The translations under genes and the position numbers were made by a program. The notes beneath the pieces were generated by a model. The model was not told the origin of the DNA and did no database searches. It saw nothing but the letters and a program-made list of their open reading frames with translations. From the NCBI GenBank assembly GCA_963771005.1, contig CAVYRO010000002.1, positions 1,840,558 to 1,904,557 on the forward strand: a stretch of DNA of 64,000 nucleotides, written 5' to 3'. Source of the stretch: DASQZK01 sp963771005 (GTDB taxonomy: Bacteria > Bacteroidota > Bacteroidia > Bacteroidales > GCA-2748055). Shown here piece by piece: positions 1 to 9,565 of the stretch (positions are counted from its first letter, which is position 1; the number at the start of each line of letters is the position of its first letter).

Positions 1-623
1 TTCTCCAGGTAGGCATTCATTTCATTCAGTTCCTTGTTGATCTCCTTCAGCTTTTTGTTTGCCAGTGCAACCTCAAGCGTTTGTTCTTCAATCTTATATT
101 GAAGACCTTTCTCAATCTTCTTTTGAAAGGTAATATCCGTAATGATGAGGCAGTAGTAAAGCTGGTCCTCCATGTAAAATGGAGTTATGGCAGTAATTAC
201 CGAAAAATTTGTGCCTTCTCCGGATTTCAGGTTAAGAATACAGATCGATCTTTGGGAGCGGGCTTCTTCGAGGCATTGGGAAAACTTTTTCTTATCCTTG
301 TCATCCAGGAAAACACTGAAATCGGATCCCATCACTTTCTGAAGGGGATACCCCAAAAAACCGGCAAACTGGATATTGCTATACAACACGATACTCTGGC
401 TGTTAATGACAACCGCACCTTCACTCATATTTTCGATCAACATCCGGTATATATGGTCCCGGCTCTTAAGATCGAAATGTTCCTTCCTGAGAAGAGCCGT
501 ATCCGGTTCTTTATTCCTGTTTCCGCCCATGGCCCCGAGAGAAGCCTCGATATGCTGAAGCCGGTTTTCCAGGTCTTTTTTCTCCTCTTGCAGATCGTCG
601 CTATAGTTTTTATCTAAAGACAT
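1..623 (-). CDS. PAS domain signalling protein, 3' end outside window
   Basis: Read on the minus strand from an ATG at 623, this frame stays open to the window edge (about 207 residues). The first 50 residues are charged and helical, a PAS domain fills about residues 55-170 (motifs such as LIENMSEG, and a C-terminal YYCLIITDIT strand followed by QKK), and a Glu/Lys/Leu-rich coiled coil follows. This is the usual linker into a histidine kinase core or another output domain, which would lie beyond base 1. It starts 7 bp after the kaiB stop, so it is probably co-transcribed with kaiC and kaiB and may be the output sensor of that module. The kinase identity is inferred from layout; only the PAS and coiled coil are visible. 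Confidence 0.75.
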   Translation of the reverse strand, partial: MSLDKNYSDDLQEEKKDLENRLQHIEASLGAMGGNRNKEPDTALLRKEHFDLKSRDHIYRMLIENMSEGAVVINSQSIVLYSNIQFAGFLGYPLQKVMGSDFSVFLDDKDKKKFSQCLEEARSQRSICILNLKSGEGTNFSVITAITPFYMEDQLYYCLIITDITFQKKIEKGLQYKIEEQTLEVALANKKLKEINKELNEMNAYLE

Positions 624-630
624 ACTACTT

Positions 631-918
631 TCATTTGACGAAGATTTCAAGAACATCAATAAGTTTTTCCCTGTCCAGCATATCGCCGATTATCCGTTTC
701 TCGGGTTTTGGCGAGATCCGGATGAGCGTTGGGACTGCAATGATATTCATCTCCTTAATATAATGCCGCTGCTGGAATATGTCTACAACTTCAAGCTCGT
801 ATTTCTCATGGAGGTAGTTATCGCATATACCGCGTATATTTTCGATAGCCCGGATCGAACCGGGATTGACTCCGGCAATAAACAGCTTCAATTCATATTT
901 GGAATTCAGAGAATCCAT
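631..918 (-). CDS. kaiB: KaiB family protein
   Basis: A 95-residue protein with the thioredoxin-like KaiB fold pattern: a first strand KLFIAGV, a helix, a second strand YELEVVDIF, then the conserved IIAVPTLIRISP segment and IIGDMLDREKL. Length matches KaiB (about 90-105 residues). In cyanobacteria KaiB binds the KaiC ring and antagonises its autophosphorylation. It lies 32 bp downstream of a kaiC gene and 7 bp upstream of a PAS protein, all on the same strand. No KaiA homologue is visible, as is usual outside cyanobacteria, so the module is more likely a stress or timing switch than a complete oscillator. That role is inference. Confidence 0.88.
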   Translation of the reverse strand: MDSLNSKYELKLFIAGVNPGSIRAIENIRGICDNYLHEKYELEVVDIFQQRHYIKEMNIIAVPTLIRISPKPEKRIIGDMLDREKLIDVLEIFVK

Positions 919-950
919 GCTTTTATTTTGGCTATTTTAAGTCGACCGCA

Positions 951-2378
951 TCACGATCCAGATCCATTGATCTCCCGGATCTTAAGACCGTCTTTCCCGA
1001 AATCCAGGAAATAACGTTTACGGGAATGATTCATTCCCCTTACTTTTACAATAGAAATAAGTTGTTCCCTTTCCTCGTTTTTTTCTGAAAATCCCAGCCT
1101 GATCCAACCATCCACGAGAGAGGATATCCCGAGAACGAGGTCGTATGACGAAGACGAGCTTATCAGCGCGGAGAAAATTATCGTCACAAGGCGGCTCTTC
1201 AGGTAATCAATGATCCGCAGCAGCATACTCCGGACCTCCATCCGGCTTCCTATCTGTATAAGGTCGGTTACAGGGTCGAACACAACTACTTCAGGATCAA
1301 ATTCTTCGATGTTCGAGTAAATGGTTACAAGATGGGTTTCGATACCATACAGAGTAGTCCGGGTGGAGCATATTTTGAGCAAACCTTCGCTGGCGAAATG
1401 TTCAAGATCGAAACCGAGGGATCTCATATTGCGTTCCAATTGGGGAATAGATTCTTCAAAAGTGAAATAGAGACACCGTTTTTTTTGTTTCATGGCTTGT
1501 ACACAGACCGAAACAGCGAGGCTTGTTTTGCCCGATCCCGAAGTGCCCGAAATTAGTGTACTGCTTCCGACATAAAGTCCATTCCTTTCGATCTTTTCGT
1601 CCAGGCCAAGAATGCCTGTGGATATCACTTCTGAAGAGATCTTATGTACTTCGACGGAAGTGATCGGCAGGATGATGATACCCTTTATACCTATAAGGAA
1701 GGGATATTCATTGGTCCCATGCCTGCTCCCCCTGTACTTCAGGATATGCAGCCGGCGGGTGTAAATATTTTCACTTACCTGGTGTTTCAGGTTGATAACG
1801 CAATCGGTGATGAATTCTTCTATGCCCGATATCTTACGTTTACTTTCAGGACTTTCCGATGTAAAAATAGCTGTCAGTCCCTTTTCCTTCAGCCAGCGGA
1901 CCAGACGCATGAGCTCCTGCCTGAAAATGTTTATATTCTGGATATCCGTAAATATCAGCTCGAAGGTATCAATGGCAATTCTCCGGGCATTGACTTTTTT
2001 CACCGCTTCCTCGATACGGATAAAAACCGGAGTCAGATCAAACCGGCCGGACTGGAATAGTGCAGCATGGTTCAGCTTAATGTTTTCAAGGCAAAGCATG
2101 TTATCATTTTCCATACCCTGCAGATCATAGCCGAATGAAGCCATATTATCCCTGAGATCATCATCCGATTCTTCCAGCGAGATGTAAACGCCAGGATCAC
2201 CGTACTCTTTGATCCCGTTCAGTATAAATTGCATGGCAAGAACAGTTTTGCCACTGCCGGCATAACCGGTGATCAGGGTAGGCCTGCCTTGGGGGAAACC
2301 TCCGTATGTAATCTCGTCAAGGCCCTGAATCCCTGTCGGAGCCTTTTTAAGTTGATAGAAAGCGGAATCACTCATCAT
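951..2378 (-). CDS. kaiC: KaiC-like double RecA-fold ATPase/kinase
   Basis: A 475-residue protein with two KaiC/RadA repeats. Walker A motifs GYAGSGKT (about residues 38-45) and GTSGSGKT (278-285) are both intact, and each is followed by a paired catalytic glutamate (EE at 69-70 and 308-309). The CII region aligned to the cyanobacterial phosphosites Ser431-Thr432 reads GISSLVD, giving Ser419-Ser420, so both phosphoacceptors are serines and autophosphorylation is plausible. It is slightly shorter than cyanobacterial KaiC (about 519), mainly at the C-terminal tail that KaiA binds there. It sits between a hybrid histidine kinase and kaiB on the same strand, suggesting a KaiBC-kinase signalling unit. 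Confidence 0.88.
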   Translation of the reverse strand: MMSDSAFYQLKKAPTGIQGLDEITYGGFPQGRPTLITGYAGSGKTVLAMQFILNGIKEYGDPGVYISLEESDDDLRDNMASFGYDLQGMENDNMLCLENIKLNHAALFQSGRFDLTPVFIRIEEAVKKVNARRIAIDTFELIFTDIQNINIFRQELMRLVRWLKEKGLTAIFTSESPESKRKISGIEEFITDCVINLKHQVSENIYTRRLHILKYRGSRHGTNEYPFLIGIKGIIILPITSVEVHKISSEVISTGILGLDEKIERNGLYVGSSTLISGTSGSGKTSLAVSVCVQAMKQKKRCLYFTFEESIPQLERNMRSLGFDLEHFASEGLLKICSTRTTLYGIETHLVTIYSNIEEFDPEVVVFDPVTDLIQIGSRMEVRSMLLRIIDYLKSRLVTIIFSALISSSSSYDLVLGISSLVDGWIRLGFSEKNEEREQLISIVKVRGMNHSRKRYFLDFGKDGLKIREINGSGS

Positions 2379-2512
2379 TCTTGTTTTTTGACCGGGACTG
2401 AATGGCTTGCGGAATAGCCATAGGCTATACCGGACTCATGATACCTGCGATTGGAAGGACAAGGCAGCTAATAATTAATAATTTTCAATTCAAAATACCT
2501 GGTTATCAGGTT

Positions 2513-5404
2513 TTATATAAAACACTTAAACATATTAAACAGTTTTCGGGAATTGATAGGTTTCGTCAAGTGTTCATTAAATCCTGCTTTCATGCTTTTC
2601 CGTTTATCCTCCGGCATTGCATAGGCAGTAAGGGCGATCACCGGGACACGCTTGTTCTTCTCCCGGATTTTCTTTAAGACCTGGTAACCATCCATGAATG
2701 GCATTTGGATATCCAGCATGATCAGGTCGAAATAGTTGTTCTCAAACATCTCCATGGCTTCGAAGCCGTCGCTCGCATGAAGGATGGTAACATTGGTAGG
2801 TGAAAGGAGAAGCTTGATCATCTCAAAACTGAAATTATCATCCTCTGTGATCAGTATCTTTTTGCCGTTCAGATCGGGAATTTCCAGTTTTTCAGATTGC
2901 ACTTCATCGGGAATACCATCTTCTTCAACAAAGTCATCATAGTGAATCGTGAAAAAGAAGGTGCTTCCCTCATTTTCCTTCGACTCGCACCATATCCGTC
3001 CTCCCAGCAACCCTGTCAATCCGTTTGCGATAGCCAGTCCCAGTCCTGTTCCGCGAACCACCTTCTGACTGTTTTCATGTACGCGGCTGAATCGTTCGAA
3101 GATCTTCCGGAGGTTTTCTTCCCTGATCCCGATCCCCGTATCACTGACGAAGAACAAAATTTCATTATCCCCCTGATCCCTGTAGCCGAATTCGATGCTT
3201 CCCGAATCGGTATACTTAAAAGCATTGCTTAGCAAGTTAATAAGGATTTGCTGCAGCCTGAATTTATCACTATAGATGATCGTTGATTTTTCTTTTTGCG
3301 GAAGCACCAGGTTTAACTTCAGATCTTCCTTATGGCCGGATTTTAAAACGCCTTCAAACTGGTTCCTGATCTGGCGGAGAAGCTTTTCAAGCTTGAAATT
3401 GGTTTTTTCGAGAACAAGTTCCCCCGATTCTATTCGCGACACATCCATAATATCGTCAATCAGATGTATCAGTTGTTTCCCGCCCTGGTCTATTGCGTTT
3501 ATGAACCGTACATTTTCATTCTCATCCAGACGGTTTTTGAGGATCTCTGTAAAACCAAGGATGGAGTTCATCGGCGTCCGGATCTCGTGGGAAACATTTT
3601 GTAGAAATGCTGTCTTCAGCCTGCCTGCTTCAGCTGCCTTCTCCCTTGACCGGATAAGTTCTTCTTCCCTCTCCCTGATCTGGGTCATATCTTTCACTAT
3701 ATCGGATATTGCGATCACTTCATCGCGCTCATTGAGTACCGGCGATTTGGTCAGTGATACCGGAATGCTCCTGCCCCATTTTGTCTTCTGGATGAGTTCG
3801 ACATTTTTCAACTTTTCCCCATTTCTCACCTTACGGATCAGTTCAATATGAACATTTTCCGGATTATCATCCAGTACAGAAATATTTTTACCAAGGATCT
3901 CATCGGCTGTATATCCATAAAACAGCTCGGCCCCGTGATTCCAGGAAATGATCTCTCCCTCCGTGGAAATGCTGTAAATGGCATCATCGGAAGATTCAAC
4001 GATAGCTGCGAGATGCTGACGGGCCAGGAATTCCAATTTCTCATCGGTGAGATCCTGCACCCATATGGCAAAATGATCATTATGGAGAGAGAAAGCCGAA
4101 AACATCAGGTGTCTGTCCCTCTCAACCCAATGCACTTCCTCCTGGAACTTTTTGTTACCTATGATAGATTCATACATATTCCGCATGAATTTATCATCGA
4201 GCATATCAAATGCAGTTCTTGTGGACTTACCCCTTGATTTTTCAGTATCGATTCCCAGGATCAATGTAAGGGCCGGGTTCATATCGATAAGGATCGAATC
4301 CCTGACATCTCCTTTTTTTGCGTATTTGAGCTGGCAAATTGCGATACCCGACATGTTATTTTCAAACAGGTTCCTGAATTTGGCTTCGCTCCTTTTCAGT
4401 TCCTGTTGGGCAACAACCTGATCGGTGATATCATGAATAACCGCAACATATTTCCGCCCTTCAAACGGAAAGGAAAATACCCGTAAATACCTGTTTAACT
4501 GAGCAACGAATTCCACCGCTTCGAAGCCTTTGCCCTTTTCGATCTCCATAAGGAATTTAACGAAGGCGCTCATATCCGGTTCCGGGAAAACCTCCCTGAC
4601 CGTCCGGCCCAGAACACTCTCTTTTGGTATGCCGGTATGTTGGGTAAAAGCATCATTTACTTCAACATATTTCGCATCGAATGGCTCTCCCTTATCGTCG
4701 TATAATATCTCCTGCACAACCACTCCGCTGATCATATTTTCAAAAAGAAGCTTGTAGTTCTCTTTGGTCTGGCTGATCTCGGCTTCCATCCTTTTGTGCT
4801 CAGTAACATTGATAAAGGTCAGCACAACACCCTGGATATTTTCCCCGGTTGTAACATAGGGCAGGATACGCATCCAGTAAAATTTACCCTTCATCTCCAC
4901 CTCCTGTTCCCGGAGCTTACCGCTTTTCAGCACTTCGTATGCATCCTCAACGACCCGTTTATGACTGAGATCGCTGATGAAGTCCGAAATAGGTTTGCCC
5001 ACATCCTCCGGAACGAGGTTAAACATCGTGATCACGGGCGGTGTAAACCGCCTAATGATCATGTTTTCATCGAGAAAGATGACACTGCTCTGGGTGCTAA
5101 GAATAAAGTTGTTGCTTAAATCGGTAGCCTCGGTCAATTCTGAAGAACTTTTCGACAGATCATCGGTCAACTGCCGGAGTTTGCCCTGCATCAGATCCCT
5201 TTCTTTTTTCGATGCCTCCAGCTGGCCTGTCATTAGGTATAATTGATCGCGAGTTTCCTTCAGTTCCTTTTCGAGGTCCTTCACATTAAATTCAGCTTCT
5301 TTTTTATCTTTCACAATTTCTGAAAATAAAAGTTGGCATCCCGGGTTGAGGGTCCGTCCGCTTATAAAAGTATCCTTCCCATTAACCCGCACTGCACAAA
5401 GCAA
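2513..5404 (-). CDS. Multi-PAS hybrid histidine kinase with receiver domain
   Basis: A 963-residue cytoplasmic sensor kinase. A coiled coil at about 30-95 leads into four PAS-like domains (about 100-200, 215-330, 340-455 and 465-580). The first has the FLDENMIIRRFTP pattern of PAS domains from CheR/CheB-type proteins. HisKA follows with NVSHEIRTP (phospho-His606), then HATPase with N-box Asn727 and DTGIGI at about 755. A C-terminal receiver covers about 848-960 with predicted phospho-Asp898 and the TAYA and KPI motifs. No transmembrane segment or signal peptide is seen, so the ligand is probably cytosolic. It lies 134 bp upstream of kaiC, same strand. The N-terminal start is uncertain because the first 25 residues fit no domain. 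Confidence 0.9.
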   Translation of the reverse strand: MLCAVRVNGKDTFISGRTLNPGCQLLFSEIVKDKKEAEFNVKDLEKELKETRDQLYLMTGQLEASKKERDLMQGKLRQLTDDLSKSSSELTEATDLSNNFILSTQSSVIFLDENMIIRRFTPPVITMFNLVPEDVGKPISDFISDLSHKRVVEDAYEVLKSGKLREQEVEMKGKFYWMRILPYVTTGENIQGVVLTFINVTEHKRMEAEISQTKENYKLLFENMISGVVVQEILYDDKGEPFDAKYVEVNDAFTQHTGIPKESVLGRTVREVFPEPDMSAFVKFLMEIEKGKGFEAVEFVAQLNRYLRVFSFPFEGRKYVAVIHDITDQVVAQQELKRSEAKFRNLFENNMSGIAICQLKYAKKGDVRDSILIDMNPALTLILGIDTEKSRGKSTRTAFDMLDDKFMRNMYESIIGNKKFQEEVHWVERDRHLMFSAFSLHNDHFAIWVQDLTDEKLEFLARQHLAAIVESSDDAIYSISTEGEIISWNHGAELFYGYTADEILGKNISVLDDNPENVHIELIRKVRNGEKLKNVELIQKTKWGRSIPVSLTKSPVLNERDEVIAISDIVKDMTQIREREEELIRSREKAAEAGRLKTAFLQNVSHEIRTPMNSILGFTEILKNRLDENENVRFINAIDQGGKQLIHLIDDIMDVSRIESGELVLEKTNFKLEKLLRQIRNQFEGVLKSGHKEDLKLNLVLPQKEKSTIIYSDKFRLQQILINLLSNAFKYTDSGSIEFGYRDQGDNEILFFVSDTGIGIREENLRKIFERFSRVHENSQKVVRGTGLGLAIANGLTGLLGGRIWCESKENEGSTFFFTIHYDDFVEEDGIPDEVQSEKLEIPDLNGKKILITEDDNFSFEMIKLLLSPTNVTILHASDGFEAMEMFENNYFDLIMLDIQMPFMDGYQVLKKIREKNKRVPVIALTAYAMPEDKRKSMKAGFNEHLTKPINSRKLFNMFKCFI

Positions 5405-5644
5405 AAATCAGGATGGATCTTCTGCTTTGCCCTAATCCGGGATGTTCCCGTGTTTCCGTAATTCTTCATGCTTCATGGAAACTGGAATCCGGATCCGAAA
5501 TCCAATACCTTTTTTAACATCATATGCCGGATTATTGTTCCAGTCCCGCAAAGTATTTGTTATCTGATTTGTTCGAAGTATTGATATGGATGACGAAAGC
5601 TCCGGAGAGTAAAGGGTGTTAATCCGGTATACCTAAAAAAGAAT

Positions 5645-6691
5645 TTAAAGAGTCGCAATATCCCGGTTAGTTATCTTGCCCAGGTACAGATTTTTCAGGT
5701 AAACCTTATGCTCGAGTGAATCGATAAAGGGTTCCGTGAAATCGACCTCATTCAGGTGACTGGCGCTGAAGAGTCCCCCCGGGCTGTAGACATTCACTTC
5801 GATAAGTTTGGATCCGATAATGTCGAGTCCTACGAAGAACATACCGTCACGGACAAGGTTAGGCCTGACCATCTCCGCGATCTTAAGCATGTCCTCGGTG
5901 ATCACAGCCAGTTTAGCCTTCCCCCCTGCATGCAAATTAGAGCGGATATCACCGTTCGCATTTTTCCTGCGAATTGCGGCATATTTTCCCTTATGTTGAA
6001 GGATCCTGCCATTGATCATGAAGATCCGCGTATCTCCCTGTTCCGATTCAGGAACGAATTCCTGGGCTACGATATATCCTTCCTGGCTGATCGCCTCGAT
6101 CATCTGATTCAGATTATTGAAATTGTTCTCATTCACCTGGAAGACACTTCTCCCTCCAGAACCGAAAAGCGGCTTGAGGATAATGTTCTTGCCGCTGGAT
6201 TTAAAAAAGTCTACAATCTCATTCCTGTCCCTGGAAATAAGGGTTTTTGCCTGGATCTCCTTCGGGAACTGGAGTATATAGGTTTTACTCAGCCCGTTGC
6301 TGAGACCTGCGGGGTCGTTGAGTACGATGGAACCTTCCGTGACCGCCAGCTGTCCGAAAGATATAGGGGAAACCCGGGCCCAGGCACGGGTCTTATCTTC
6401 CTCCGCGGGATCGTTACGCAGCATAAAGATATCTATATCCTTTGAAGTGACATGCTCCCGTTCAGAGATGCTTTCCTTCAGGTTCTCCAGGTAAGATCCG
6501 GTTGAACGGAAGGTCCTGGCGCCTGCTTTCACGGCTTTGCCACCCGTAAGCCCACCGGCAGTGTAGGAAAGATCCTCCACGCTCAGGTAAAATACATCAT
6601 GCTTCCGGTTGTGCATTTTTTGCGCAAGCAGGGTTGTCGCATAATGCTCACCCTCGGTGCGAATATTATTTACGATCATGCATACTTTCAT
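5645..6691 (-). CDS. ATP-grasp ligase, glutathione synthetase-like
   Basis: A 348-residue protein resembling GshB and RimK-type ATP-grasp ligases. An N-terminal Rossmann-like pre-ATP-grasp domain contains LRNDPAEED and VLNDPAGL. The ATP-grasp core has IILKPLFGSGGRSVF (lysine plus glycine-rich loop), AQEFVPE, GDTRIFMINGR and the metal-binding IEVNVYSPGG. It is slightly longer than GshB (about 315). Such enzymes join a carboxylate to an amine through an acyl phosphate. It overlaps the upstream metallopeptidase gene by 4 bp and lies near an N-formylglutamate amidohydrolase, a context that fits amino acid or peptide ligation and release better than bulk glutathione synthesis, because no gamma-glutamylcysteine ligase is adjacent. 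The actual substrate is unknown. Confidence 0.82.
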   Translation of the reverse strand: MKVCMIVNNIRTEGEHYATTLLAQKMHNRKHDVFYLSVEDLSYTAGGLTGGKAVKAGARTFRSTGSYLENLKESISEREHVTSKDIDIFMLRNDPAEEDKTRAWARVSPISFGQLAVTEGSIVLNDPAGLSNGLSKTYILQFPKEIQAKTLISRDRNEIVDFFKSSGKNIILKPLFGSGGRSVFQVNENNFNNLNQMIEAISQEGYIVAQEFVPESEQGDTRIFMINGRILQHKGKYAAIRRKNANGDIRSNLHAGGKAKLAVITEDMLKIAEMVRPNLVRDGMFFVGLDIIGSKLIEVNVYSPGGLFSASHLNEVDFTEPFIDSLEHKVYLKNLYLGKITNRDIATL

Positions 6692-8568
6692 ATAGTGGTA
6701 TTTATCAGGTCGGTAATTTTATCCAATTGTTGTATTTGTGCCAGCCTATTCAAGGATTTTGGGTCGGAAAGATATCTGGGCTTAAGTTGTATGGGACTCA
6801 GTATCTTCCGGGTCACCAGTTCCCTGATCACCGGGATATAGTTCTGCCGGATCTTGCCGATCAGCAGAGGTTCAAGCGGGTTTCCCTCTTTCAGATACCG
6901 GATAAGGCCTGTCAGGCCCCTGAGGTAGATGGCATCTTTCGTCAGACCCCCGCCCCGGTAAACCCGTGTAGTAATAAAGAATGCTTTTTTGGGCTTGAAA
7001 TGGTATTTGCCGGTAAGCAGTTCAAAGGTCTTCACAAAATCATGCTGATTGATGAGCGAGTCGACAGCAATCACCCTTGCTGCAAGGACCTGCATCCTTG
7101 ACCGGCTCAGGCCTCCGGCAAGGTATTCCGCCAGGACGGCGATGCCTTCCTGCAGTTCTTCAAATCCGGGAATACCGCTACTCAGCAATTTAAGGGGCTG
7201 ACTCATTCCGTTAAAATAAGTCAGAATGTGAGTTCCTACCTCGTGCTGGATCAAAGCTTCCGCCCGTTTCTTTTTGATGCGGGTTTTGGCGGGTATGTGC
7301 AGAATACCCTTGTTCACCATCAGATTATCGATGGTATCCTTTATTTCGATTCCTGCGTTAACCCCGGACCACTGTTCGCTGAGGTAACTGAATTCTTCCC
7401 TGGCAAGCTCTGCTATTCCTGCCGCATCGAAATATTCCGTTTCTTCCGGATATTTATGATCTTCTATAGGCATGGTTTCCATGATCTCACCGGCTTGTGC
7501 CAGTAATTTATGGCTGACGGCGCCAAAAAGCTGAAGACTGCCATAGTAGAAATCAACTGATTCCCTGTCACTGAGCATGGTGAGCATCTTATCAACCTCC
7601 GCTCTTTTTTCACGGAACAGGAAACCCAGGGTCGGGTCGGCGATATCTTCGATGCGGATATTGTACAATTCCCGTTTAATGAGCTCGGGGTCGTTTGGAA
7701 GCATACGGTAATGAAATACCGGTTCCTTTCTGAACTTGTTTTTCCTGAACTCTTTCCAGGCCTGGTTACTGTTCACCGGGGAGATCAGCAGGAGAAACTG
7801 GATTCTGCTGTCAATCTCTACCAGTTGCCGGTCAATCTCCCAGATCCCTTCTTCGGCCTTCCGTCTTGCCAGACTTTGAAACCCTGCTATGTTATGACTT
7901 TTTTGCACTTTGATGAAGTCGAAGACTGACTTTTTGAAAACAAGTGAAAATTCGAGATACAAGCGCCGGGCCAGTAAAGGGTAAATCCTTTTACTTTGCG
8001 GATCCCGGTAAAAAGGTTCGATCCGGAGGCCCAGGAGGAGACATTCCATCTGTTTCAGTTCCTTCTTTTCAAGCAATGGCTCCAATCCTTCCGGGCATCG
8101 CGTATCGTTTTCGGTGAAGATGACCCGGGGGATCAGACCGGCAAGATCCATTTCAACCATCTTGTCTCTCAAAGATCCAGCCGTCCTGGAAAGGGATTCA
8201 CCCGGACCTGAAATTTCAAATATGGCGACATTTGGCGCCCTTGGGAAATCGCCATTGCCGGACCATATCTCCAGTATCAGGAAGGCACCAAAATTATCCG
8301 ACAGGTTTTTAACAAGTTTTCTCAATAAAATACGGTATTCTACAAAATCTTCGCTCCTGCAGATCATATAGGATGCTTCATTACGAACCATCGACTCAAT
8401 AACGGGATCTGTGTCAGCGGAAGAGGAAGGCCGGTAGACGATCAGAAACGGGAGCTTGCGTTCAATATGGATCAGGCCCGTATCGTCGAGCTCAATATGG
8501 ATCCCTGAGCCCTCCTTCAGCTTTTTCTCTATCTCCTCAAGACGATTTCCTGTCACCACGTTTGTCAT
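6688..8568 (-). CDS. DUF1704 (QEGLA-motif/MATCAP-like) metallopeptidase
   Basis: A 626-residue protein of the bacterial family annotated as flavohemoglobin expression-modulating QEGLA motif protein. The C-terminal half carries the zinc motif HEVGTH (about 442-447) and, 27 residues on, QEGIA (473-477), whose glutamate would be the third metal ligand. The same arrangement defines the eukaryotic tubulin tyrosine carboxypeptidase MATCAP. The N-terminal 300 residues contain no motif I recognise and no signal peptide, so it is probably cytosolic. It is translationally coupled (ATGA overlap) to the ATP-grasp ligase downstream. Likely activity is removal of a C-terminal residue from a peptide or protein; this is inferred from the family. 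Confidence 0.8.
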   Translation of the reverse strand: MTNVVTGNRLEEIEKKLKEGSGIHIELDDTGLIHIERKLPFLIVYRPSSSADTDPVIESMVRNEASYMICRSEDFVEYRILLRKLVKNLSDNFGAFLILEIWSGNGDFPRAPNVAIFEISGPGESLSRTAGSLRDKMVEMDLAGLIPRVIFTENDTRCPEGLEPLLEKKELKQMECLLLGLRIEPFYRDPQSKRIYPLLARRLYLEFSLVFKKSVFDFIKVQKSHNIAGFQSLARRKAEEGIWEIDRQLVEIDSRIQFLLLISPVNSNQAWKEFRKNKFRKEPVFHYRMLPNDPELIKRELYNIRIEDIADPTLGFLFREKRAEVDKMLTMLSDRESVDFYYGSLQLFGAVSHKLLAQAGEIMETMPIEDHKYPEETEYFDAAGIAELAREEFSYLSEQWSGVNAGIEIKDTIDNLMVNKGILHIPAKTRIKKKRAEALIQHEVGTHILTYFNGMSQPLKLLSSGIPGFEELQEGIAVLAEYLAGGLSRSRMQVLAARVIAVDSLINQHDFVKTFELLTGKYHFKPKKAFFITTRVYRGGGLTKDAIYLRGLTGLIRYLKEGNPLEPLLIGKIRQNYIPVIRELVTRKILSPIQLKPRYLSDPKSLNRLAQIQQLDKITDLINTTI

Positions 8569-8679
8569 GATCCCTGATATTGAATTACCTGTATTACGAT
8601 AACATTCTCTTTTTTTCTTTGTTTGCCGGAAGACAGCATCAGGAAATTGTGGCTGATGAAAACTTTTCCGGATCTCGTC

Positions 8680-9549
8680 TTATTTTTTATTTTTTCCGGT
8701 AAATGCAAGTTCTGCGGATTTGAGGACTGCCGGGACTGTTCCGGCCATTATCTTCTTCAGCGCCTTCATTTTCGGAATATCGGCTAAGCCTTTCCATTCA
8801 TCCATAAAGATCTTCTTCAGTTCGATAGCCGGGACACAGCTGTGGCCGGGATAATTCTCATGTACCCAGCGGGAAAGGTAGCCGCCCCTGAAACGAATAT
8901 TTTCCTCAACGGAAAGGCGTCGATCCATAAACTCAAGCGACCTCGCACTTTCAATGAATGAATCGATGACCGGCGCCCATAAATCCCGGTCCATGCTTCC
9001 CGTACCCACATTGATATCGGGATTTTTCAGAGGATCATCGCCGTTTTCCCTGTCTATTCTCCGGAAATTGTAAGAATGGATGTCATAAATGATGATGAAA
9101 CCCCATGTATCGATAAAACCGTCGATGACGCGGCCAAGGAAGTTGTAAAACTCATCCCGGGCCTTAAGGGAATTCTCCCATACCGAAACAGGCACACCCT
9201 CTTTCCATACCTTCATCCCCCACGATTGCTCAGGGATCTTATATAAGGCCTCTTCCCGGGGGCGGTTCAAATCCACCTCAAACCGTGACGTATTGACCAC
9301 AATACGGCTCGGGGCAATGTCGGTAAAAAATCCGGTAAAGGGATCTTCCTCCTTCAGCCGTTCATCCTCCCCTGTCTCAAGCCAGCTCTCCGCCTCAGCC
9401 CGTACCTCGTGTCCGTTGTGAATGGCCATGGCCAGCAACGGGTTTTCCTGGTTGTTGATATCGCAGAACATTTGAATCATGAAAGAGGTAATCGAAAATA
9501 TCATGCCATTTCGAAGAAATTTCTTAATTTCAATCCCTGAATCCTTCAA
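8680..9549 (-). CDS. N-formylglutamate amidohydrolase family protein
   Basis: A 289-residue protein of the FGase fold. Recognisable features are AIHNGHE near the N terminus (first zinc-ligand region), IIYDIHSYN (the D-x-H-S motif), NVGTGS, and a late RGGYLSRWVHENYPG block carrying a further histidine. The family hydrolyses N-formylglutamate in histidine catabolism, but no hut genes are nearby. It lies 111 bp upstream of the QEGLA metallopeptidase and on the same strand as the ATP-grasp ligase, so it more likely acts on an acylated amino acid or peptide made by that cluster. It is divergent to the SusC gene starting at 9566, leaving only 16 bp between the two start codons. Confidence 0.8.
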   Translation of the reverse strand: MKDSGIEIKKFLRNGMIFSITSFMIQMFCDINNQENPLLAMAIHNGHEVRAEAESWLETGEDERLKEEDPFTGFFTDIAPSRIVVNTSRFEVDLNRPREEALYKIPEQSWGMKVWKEGVPVSVWENSLKARDEFYNFLGRVIDGFIDTWGFIIIYDIHSYNFRRIDRENGDDPLKNPDINVGTGSMDRDLWAPVIDSFIESARSLEFMDRRLSVEENIRFRGGYLSRWVHENYPGHSCVPAIELKKIFMDEWKGLADIPKMKALKKIMAGTVPAVLKSAELAFTGKNKK

Positions 9550-9565
9550 CTAACTACCGACTTCC

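Noticed and set aside
8680..9549. Histidine utilisation function for the formylglutamate amidohydrolase
   Set aside because: No other hut gene is present within the window and its neighbours point to a ligase-peptidase cluster.
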